Origin: Psychrobacillus sp. FSL H8-0483
GTDB taxonomy: Bacteria; Bacillota; Bacilli; Bacillales_A; Planococcaceae
Direction of reading: 5' to 3'
Length of the DNA: 64,000 nt
NCBI RefSeq assembly: GCF_038637725.1
Contig: NZ_CP152052.1
Location: 541,501 to 605,500, forward strand
This document shows positions 59,045 to 64,000 of the stretch, piece by piece. The notes below the pieces were generated by a model. That model was given only the letters and a program-made list of their open reading frames with translations. It had not been told where the DNA came from and ran no database searches. Position numbers and translations under genes: made by a program. Position 1 is the first letter of the stretch. Each line of letters starts with the position of its first letter.

Positions 59045-61237
59045 TTATTCCAAATTCAACTTCTTCAGAGCTTCTGCTAATGCGTTATTCATAGGCTCTT
59101 CTTCTTGATCTTGTTTTTTTAGATATTTTTGAACATCGCGTTTATCTGCTTTTCCGCCAGAATCCGTTTTACGTCGTTTGTTGAAGGCGGATAGTTTTTC
59201 ACGATATCCACATTTACAAGTGAAAATTTGTCCTTCTCCTTCACCACGAAGCTCTAGCTTTTTCTTACATTGCGGACAGCGAGCGTTTGTCACTCTTGCG
59301 ACATTTTTACGGTGACCACATTCACGGTCTTGGCATACGAGCATTTTCCCTTTTTTGCCGTTCACTTCAAGCATCGGCTTGCCGCAATCAGGACAGCTTT
59401 TCGTTGAAATATTATCATGTTTAAATTTCTTATCACTGTTTTTTACATCATGGACGATTGTTTTTGTATAAGTTTTCATTTCGTTAATAAACACATTTTT
59501 GTTCAGCTTGCCTTTTGCAATTGCTTCTAGTTTTTGCTCCCATTCCGCAGTAAGAGCAGGGGTCTTCAAATCTGCCGGAACTAAATCAAGCAACTGTTTC
59601 CCTTTGGATGTCAGGTAAATGTCTTTCCCTTTCTTCTCCATAAGGAATGAATTAAAGAGCTTCTCAATAATGTCTGCTCTTGTAGCAACTGTACCTAAGC
59701 CACCCGTTTTATCAAGTGTTTTGGCTAATTCTTTATCTTGTGTACCCATGTATTTTGCTGGGCTTTCCATTGCTGTAAGTAAAGTACCTTCATTGAATCT
59801 GGCAGGTGCTTTTGTTTGACCCGAAGTTTCTGTCACTAATCTAATAGATAATTTATCGCCTTTTGTAATACGAGGAAGTATTTGTTCCTTCATATCTTCC
59901 GCGTTTTCGTCCTCTTCAAAACGATTTTCATATACTTCCTTCCAACCGGATGAAAGAATTGTTTTACCCTTGGCTACAAAAGTTTCCGTTCCAATAGAAG
60001 CCTTCACTGTAATTTGCTCATATTCAAATGGAGGGAACAATACTGCTAAAAATCGTTTGATAACTAAATCATAAACTTTGCGTTCTTTATCATTGAAGTT
60101 TGCTTGATTAACAATTTCTTCTGTTGGAATGATTGCGTGATGATCGGAAACTTTACTATCATCTACAAAGGATTTAGTTACTTTAATAGGCTTTTGTAAT
60201 ACTTTATTCGCAAGCTGTCTGTACTGACCAATTCCACAGGCTTTTAAGCGCTCTGGAAGTGTTTCTACAATATCGCTTGAAATGTATCTGGAATCTGTAC
60301 GAGGATAGGTTAAAACCTTGTGTTGCTCATACAATTTTTGCATAATGCTAAGTGTTTCTTTAGCGGAGTAGCCAAATATTTTATTTGCATCCCGTTGTAA
60401 TTCCGTTAAATCGTAAAGCTGTGGAGCGAAGCTTTTCTTTTGTTTTTTATCAACATCTACAATTGTGCCTTGTTTTTTATCTACATTTGCAAGTAGCTGT
60501 TGGACTTTTTCTTTAGAGAAAGTTCTAGAATCGTTTGTTTGGCCGTCAATCCATGTTAGTTTTAAATTTTGGTCCGTATGTGCTTCTAATCCGTAATACG
60601 TTTTTGGTTTAAAATTACGTATTTCATCTTCTCTTTGCGCAATAATAGCAACAGTAGGGGTCTGCACACGCCCACATGACAGCTGAGCATTAAATTTACT
60701 AGTAAGTGCTCTTGTTGCATTTAATCCGATATACCAGTCTGCTTCAGAACGTGCAACTGCTGCATGATATAGGTTTTCATAAGCCTTACCTGGTTTTAAA
60801 TTTTGAAAGCCTTCCTTAATCGCTTTGTCTGTAATAGAGGAAATCCAAAGACGTTTTACTGGCTTATTTACCTTTGCTTTTTCAATAATCCATCTAGCAA
60901 CTAATTCACCTTCACGGCCTGCGTCAGTTGCGATGATAATGTCACTCACATCCGTGCGCAGTAACTGACTTTTGACAGCGTTATATTGCTTACTCGTTTG
61001 CTTAATCACAACAAGCTTTAAGTCATTTGGAAGCATTGGTAAATCATCTAGATTCCAGGTTTTATACTTTGTATCATATACTTCAGGATCAGCTAGTGTA
61101 ACAAGATGTCCTAGTGCCCATGTGACAATAAATTTGTCACCTTCTAAAAAGCCATTCCCTTTTTTATGACAATTTAATACTCGTGCGATATCACGAGCTA
61201 CGGAAGGTTTTTCTGCAATTACTACACTTTTCTTCAT
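59045..61237 (-). CDS. topB: DNA topoisomerase III
   Basis: 730 residues. The TOPRIM domain starts the protein with VVIAEKPSVARDIARVLNCH and has IIATDAGREGELVARWIIEK (acidic residues for Mg). The catalytic Tyr lies in VLTYPRTDSRYISSDIVE. Other blocks: LSCGRVQTPTVAIIAQRE, DHHAIIPTEE, GLGTVATRADIIEKLFNSF. The C-terminus has two Cys-rich zinc segments, SCPDCGKPMLEVNGKKGKML with CQDRECGH, and ARCPQCKKKLELRGEGEGQI with CKCGY. It is a type IA enzyme that decatenates DNA. The length matches Bacillus TopB (about 727). Confidence 0.93.
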   Translation of the reverse strand: MKKSVVIAEKPSVARDIARVLNCHKKGNGFLEGDKFIVTWALGHLVTLADPEVYDTKYKTWNLDDLPMLPNDLKLVVIKQTSKQYNAVKSQLLRTDVSDIIIATDAGREGELVARWIIEKAKVNKPVKRLWISSITDKAIKEGFQNLKPGKAYENLYHAAVARSEADWYIGLNATRALTSKFNAQLSCGRVQTPTVAIIAQREDEIRNFKPKTYYGLEAHTDQNLKLTWIDGQTNDSRTFSKEKVQQLLANVDKKQGTIVDVDKKQKKSFAPQLYDLTELQRDANKIFGYSAKETLSIMQKLYEQHKVLTYPRTDSRYISSDIVETLPERLKACGIGQYRQLANKVLQKPIKVTKSFVDDSKVSDHHAIIPTEEIVNQANFNDKERKVYDLVIKRFLAVLFPPFEYEQITVKASIGTETFVAKGKTILSSGWKEVYENRFEEDENAEDMKEQILPRITKGDKLSIRLVTETSGQTKAPARFNEGTLLTAMESPAKYMGTQDKELAKTLDKTGGLGTVATRADIIEKLFNSFLMEKKGKDIYLTSKGKQLLDLVPADLKTPALTAEWEQKLEAIAKGKLNKNVFINEMKTYTKTIVHDVKNSDKKFKHDNISTKSCPDCGKPMLEVNGKKGKMLVCQDRECGHRKNVARVTNARCPQCKKKLELRGEGEGQIFTCKCGYREKLSAFNKRRKTDSGGKADKRDVQKYLKKQDQEEEPMNNALAEALKKLNLE

Positions 61238-61324
61238 GTTAAAACATCCTTTCCACGGAAACCATTGAGATTAAATATAGCATAAATCGTAGTGTTTTGT
61301 AGAAAGACATGTAGCCAAATTAAA

Positions 61325-61371
61325 AAGAAAGCTGCCCGACCATCGGATATAAACGAGGGTGTGGCAGCCTT
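61325..61371 (-). terminator. Probable terminator of the VOC gene
   Basis: On the minus strand AAGGCTGCC pairs with GGGCAGCTTT around a long loop, followed by CTTTTT. The stem is of moderate strength. Confidence 0.6.
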
Positions 61372-61374
61372 GCA

Positions 61375-62322
61375 TTACTTGGTTACAATATGAAGGGTAT
61401 TTCCAGAAGGATCTTGAACGATAATAGAATCTTCTTTTTCATCAAAAGGAAACTCCAAACGTTTCAGTTGTAACTTTGCTTCATCTAATTCCTCTTGTGT
61501 AAAAATAATCGTGAATTTCTTTAATCCTCTCGAGTTAGATGGAGGTGCAGGGAGACCGGTGCCAGCCCACGTGTTCAATGCAATGTGGTGATGGTAGCTG
61601 TCTTTTGATAAAAACAAGCTTCCATTTCCTTTGGATGTAATATCAAAACCGAGCCCGTCTACGTAAAATTGTTCGGTTATTTCAAGTTCAGAGGCTTGCA
61701 AATGCATATGACCAACACGTGTGTCCTCCGGAAGTCCCATCCATGAAGGGGATGCTTCTTCGACCAATTTCTCGAAATCAATCGGGTTAGTACCACCTAC
61801 ATATCCGCCATCCTTGTCTCGTTCCCAACTAGTAGGAGGGAGATCAGCGTAAATTTCCACTCCATTTCCGTCCGGATCAGCTAAATACAGTGCGTCGCTA
61901 TACTGATGATTTGCTGCTCCTTGCATCGGATACTTGGTTTCAGACAAATGAAGAAGCATAGTCCCTAAACTGGCATGGTCCGGCATCAGAATAGCGAAAT
62001 GATAGAGACCAGTTGTTCCTAAAGGTCTTTCCACTGTGTCTTCAACTTCTTCTAACACTAGCAAAGGGGTATGTCCATCAGCAGTTAGCGTAACTTTACT
62101 TTGCTCTTCCGTTAAAATATCAAAGCCGATTACTTGTTGATAAAATGCAGAGATTTTATCAAGATCAGAAACAATCAGGTGTACTCCTTCCAATCTAGAA
62201 GGAGAGTCAGTGTTATATGTTTCATAGGTTGTAACATTCTTTTTAAACAGGAAAAAAAGTGAGATGAGCACCACCACTAAGACGATACCAACGATAATAA
62301 TTCGTTTGTTTTTCATTTGCAT
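61375..62322 (-). CDS. Membrane-anchored VOC-family protein (CatE-like dioxygenase fold)
   Basis: 315 residues. Residues 7-26 are a single membrane helix (IIIVGIVLVVVLISLFFLF), followed by a short linker. Two VOC modules follow. Module one: LEGVHLIVSDLDKISAFYQQ, then GLYHFAILMPDHA and DPDGNGVEIYADLP. Module two: RVGHMHLQASELEITEQFYV, YHHHIALNTWAG and DPSGNTLHIVTK. The His and Glu ligands of catechol-2,3-dioxygenase-like (CatE, YwbC-type) proteins appear to be kept. The N-terminal anchor is not usual for the soluble CatE group and would place the domain outside the cell. It is divergent from a BlaI-type repressor and has a perfect palindrome at its promoter. Confidence 0.82.
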   Translation of the reverse strand: MQMKNKRIIIVGIVLVVVLISLFFLFKKNVTTYETYNTDSPSRLEGVHLIVSDLDKISAFYQQVIGFDILTEEQSKVTLTADGHTPLLVLEEVEDTVERPLGTTGLYHFAILMPDHASLGTMLLHLSETKYPMQGAANHQYSDALYLADPDGNGVEIYADLPPTSWERDKDGGYVGGTNPIDFEKLVEEASPSWMGLPEDTRVGHMHLQASELEITEQFYVDGLGFDITSKGNGSLFLSKDSYHHHIALNTWAGTGLPAPPSNSRGLKKFTIIFTQEELDEAKLQLKRLEFPFDEKEDSIIVQDPSGNTLHIVTK

Positions 62323-62344
62323 AAATCTCCTTTTTCATATAAAC

Positions 62345-62360
62345 TACACTACGTAGTGTA
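62345..62360. promoter_or_regulatory. Perfect palindrome TACACTACGTAGTGTA, probable BlaI-type operator
   Basis: A 16-bp perfect palindrome lies 23 bases upstream of the VOC start on the minus strand, where the transcription start should be. A related site is at 63769-63783. BlaI/MecI/CopY repressors bind TACA/TGTA-type palindromes, and the repressor gene starts 126 bases away. Confidence 0.65.
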
Positions 62361-62433
62361 ACAGGAGATGCAAGAAAATACAGCTATAAGATTTTAAAAA
62401 ATGTTTATTTCATCATTTTTCGATTAACAAATC

Positions 62434-62474
62434 TTGACTGGAAAAGTTACTCACACTACAATGAGTAATGTGAG
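62434..62474 (+). promoter_or_regulatory. Promoter and interleaved operators of the BlaI-type gene
   Basis: TTGACT (62434-62439), 17 bases, TACAAT (62457-62462) form a sigma-A promoter. Two perfect inverted repeats overlap it: TTACTCA (62447-62453) with TGAGTAA (62462-62468), and CTCACA (62450-62455) with TGTGAG (62469-62474). The site also contains ACACTACA as in the other two palindromes. Binding here would block the repressor's own promoter. Confidence 0.65.
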
Positions 62475-62485
62475 GTGATTAAACC

Positions 62486-62899
62486 ATGTTGATTCGAAAA
62501 TTTAAAATAAACGAAAGTGGATTGAATCGCTTTTTCGGACCACTTGAAGCAAAGATTATGGATATCTTATGGAACGATGTGGAAATGACCATAAAAGATG
62601 TTCAGCAAGTCCTTGACCTGGAAAAAGTGACGAATTTTAACACAGTTATGACCGTCATGAACCGATTAGTCGAAAAGGGAATTCTTCAAAAGAGGGTAGA
62701 AGGTAGATCCTCCCTTTATAAACCAGTTCAATCTAGAGCTGAGTTTTTGAGTGCGCAGTCAAAAGAAATGACAAATGAATTGATGGATGAATTCGGAAAC
62801 GTTGTTGTCAGCCATATGTTAGATGCGCTTGAAGACGTGGATGATGATCTTGTCGCAAAACTCGAGCAAAAAATAAAAGAATTGAAAAAGGATATGTAG
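62486..62899 (+). CDS. BlaI/MecI/CopY family repressor
   Basis: 137 residues, ATG after GTGAGGTGATTAAACC. The winged helix-turn-helix spans residues 10-75: FFGPLEAKIMDILWNDVEMT, IKDVQQVLDLEKVTNFNTVM, TVMNRLVEKGILQKRVEGRS and SLYKPVQSRAEF. The C-terminal dimerisation helix follows. In BlaI and MecI a protease of the BlaR1 type triggers cleavage; here the next gene encodes an M56 peptidase. Target operators are visible at 62345, 62447 and 63769. Confidence 0.88.
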   Translation: MLIRKFKINESGLNRFFGPLEAKIMDILWNDVEMTIKDVQQVLDLEKVTNFNTVMTVMNRLVEKGILQKRVEGRSSLYKPVQSRAEFLSAQSKEMTNELMDEFGNVVVSHMLDALEDVDDDLVAKLEQKIKELKKDM

Positions 62900-62902
62900 C
62901 AT

Positions 62903-63751
62903 ATGACAAAACGTCAATCATCGCTAATGTTTATTGTTTCTCTTGTCATTTCAGGAACAATTTTTCTACAGATGGCTTTATACGTCATCTCCATGTTGGC
63001 AGGCTGGAACGTCAAATTTAACATCGTTGAAGTTTGTCATAGTACGCTAAAAGCATTCGGTTTGTCATCCCTAGAATATGTTCTAGATGCGCTAGTCATC
63101 TATACGCTACTATTTTCACTATGGAAACTGGTATCTCAATTGATTTATGCTACACGAATGAAAAAACGATTTCAGCAATATAAAGAGAAAGTGCTGACAA
63201 TCGAAATGAATGAGACATATGAGAGTAAAAATGAGGATTTTTTAGTCATTTCCTATCCTGGAACATTTGCGATAACTATGGGCTTTATTCATCCTAAAAT
63301 CATCGTAACAACTGGTTTGATAAGCCTATTAACGGAAGATGAATTAAATGCGGTCATAGCGCACGAGAACTATCATAAAGTAAATCGGGATCCATTAAAA
63401 ATCTTTTTGTTATCACTTTTTTCTTCTACGTTGGGCTATATTCCCATTCTGAAGTGGTTTAACCAAAAATATAGAATCATTCAGGAAGTGTTAGCAGACG
63501 AATTTGCAATTGAAAAACAAGAGACATCTGTGAATTTAGGCAGTGCACTTTTGAAAATGTTAAAAGTAGGAAAGTTAGAAAAAATGCCTTTTGCTTATGC
63601 CTCATTTGCGGATACATCCGTAAATTATCGGATTGAATATATGTTAAACCCATTGACGGATGTTCAGTGGAAGATTCCATTGAAAGACGCATTTTTGTCG
63701 TTCGCAATTTTTATCTTAATTTGTATCTTTTTTATTTACGCGCTAGCGTAA
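62903..63751 (+). CDS. M56 family metallopeptidase (BlaR1-like, no sensor domain)
   Basis: 282 residues, 3 bases after the repressor stop. Four membrane helices: two or three before residue 85, one at about 168-185 and one at the C-terminus (about 262-280). The zinc site is AHENYHK at about residues 152-158 (HExxH), with EVLADEFAIE about 38 residues on as the further ligand region. BlaR1 and MecR1 have an extra 250-residue penicillin-binding sensor; this protein ends at the last helix, so the signal must be sensed differently. It should cleave or trigger loss of the adjacent BlaI-type repressor. Confidence 0.87.
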   Translation: MTKRQSSLMFIVSLVISGTIFLQMALYVISMLAGWNVKFNIVEVCHSTLKAFGLSSLEYVLDALVIYTLLFSLWKLVSQLIYATRMKKRFQQYKEKVLTIEMNETYESKNEDFLVISYPGTFAITMGFIHPKIIVTTGLISLLTEDELNAVIAHENYHKVNRDPLKIFLLSLFSSTLGYIPILKWFNQKYRIIQEVLADEFAIEKQETSVNLGSALLKMLKVGKLEKMPFAYASFADTSVNYRIEYMLNPLTDVQWKIPLKDAFLSFAIFILICIFFIYALA

Positions 63752-63768
63752 ATTTTTTATTCCATTAC

Positions 63769-63783
63769 ACTACATAATGTAGT
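63769..63783. promoter_or_regulatory. Palindrome ACTACATAATGTAGT, probable BlaI-type operator
   Basis: Seven-base perfect arms around a single A. With its flank it reads ACACTACATAATGT, matching 12 of 14 bases of the site at 62345-62360 (ACACTACGTAGTGT). It lies after the M56 gene and about 185 bases before the next start, with a repeat element between. Confidence 0.6.
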
Positions 63784-63789
63784 TGAAGC

Positions 63790-63950
63790 TTTATTCAGCA
63801 GATATTTTTTTGCGACGAGTTTACGCAGGAGCAGTACAAAGCCTGCTGAATAAAGTTGTAGCCTCCGGCGGATGTACAGATTTTGTAAAGGAGTTTATCC
63901 GGCAAGCGGGATACAAAATCTGAGCACAAATTCGCCAAGGTAAATATGAT
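63790..63950. repeat. Composite inverted-repeat element before the last gene
   Basis: CTTTATTCAGCAG pairs with CTGCTGAATAAAG, enclosing TTTTTTTGCGACGAGTTTAC and GCAGGAGCA; this inner block recurs in element B at about 36738-36764. The second half has CCTCCGGCGGATG and CAGATTTTGTA, which pairs with TACAAAATCTG; GGCGGAT and ATTCGCC flank these arms. The GC-rich base composition is unlike the neighbours. No ORF. Confidence 0.65.
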
Positions 63951-63966
63951 AATAGGAGTGTTTTAT

Positions 63967-64000
63967 TTGTCTAAGAAAATATTTTGGATAATCGGTATTG
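63967..64000 (+). CDS. Start of a gene running off the window
   Basis: TTG 63967 lies about 10 bases after AGGAG and opens MSKKIFWIIGI, which looks like the start of a signal peptide or membrane helix. Only 11 codons are visible, so no function can be assigned. The BlaI-type operator at 63769 may control it. Confidence 0.5.
   Translation, partial: MSKKIFWIIGI

Overview
The window is AT-rich, densely coded DNA from a spore-forming member of the Bacillales. Genus-level placement (Planococcaceae, Psychrobacillus- or Lysinibacillus-like) is inference from gene content and from the style of the dispersed GC-rich repeats. Evidence for a sporulating Gram-positive host includes a cluster of four CotB-like spore coat genes, a SAM-I riboswitch over metI-metC, strong Shine-Dalgarno sites with frequent TTG/GTG starts, a YheIH/LmrCD-type heterodimeric ABC exporter, a Fur box of the Bacillus type and a BlaI/M56 pair. 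There are no rRNAs, tRNAs, CRISPR arrays, phage genes or transposase genes.

Layout. 0-9 kb holds the end of a PBP4-type carboxypeptidase, a TetR/MMPL pair with visible operators, a polysaccharide deacetylase, a quinone-stress operon (MhqR-like repressor, nitroreductase, ring-cleaving dioxygenase, flavin reductase) and a MarR/DUF3147 pair with a LysE exporter. Gene ruins lie at 7.3 and 9.3-9.6 kb. 9.6-12.4 kb is metI-metC behind a SAM riboswitch. 12.7-16.4 kb is the CotB-like cluster. 17-24.3 kb has an ArsB-like transporter, an AIM24-family protein and a likely lysine-degradation operon (lysine 6-dehydrogenase, semialdehyde dehydrogenase, acyl-CoA dehydrogenase). 24.5-36.1 kb has a secreted beta-propeller protein, a split ThrE-type exporter, a PAS-GGDEF-EAL protein, an EamA transporter and the heterodimeric ABC exporter with a GNAT protein. 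36.1-38 kb is a repeat-rich intergenic tract with one small ORF.

38-45.6 kb contains a GDPD and a complete siderophore ABC importer that shares a Fur box with a divergent YcgT-like reductase, followed by a DUF2804 protein and an amidase. 46-59 kb holds housekeeping and accessory genes: DegV, PlsY, nitroreductase, M20 dipeptidase, CorC/HlyC, an ECF sigma factor, ABC-F, a PseG-like protein, FMN reductase and ArsB. 59-64 kb has topB, a membrane-anchored VOC protein and a BlaI/M56 regulatory pair.

The most unusual material is non-coding. Three related structured elements (28.2, 36.9 and 37.3 kb) differ in sequence but keep nested base pairing through compensatory changes. Two inverted arrays with exact 21-bp periodicity sit at 48.6 and 52.4 kb. 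At least three families of inverted-repeat or GC-rich dispersed elements are present. Two of these elements lie between a regulatory site and the gene it should control (metI, and the gene starting at 63967). All function calls are from reading the sequence; no database search was possible.
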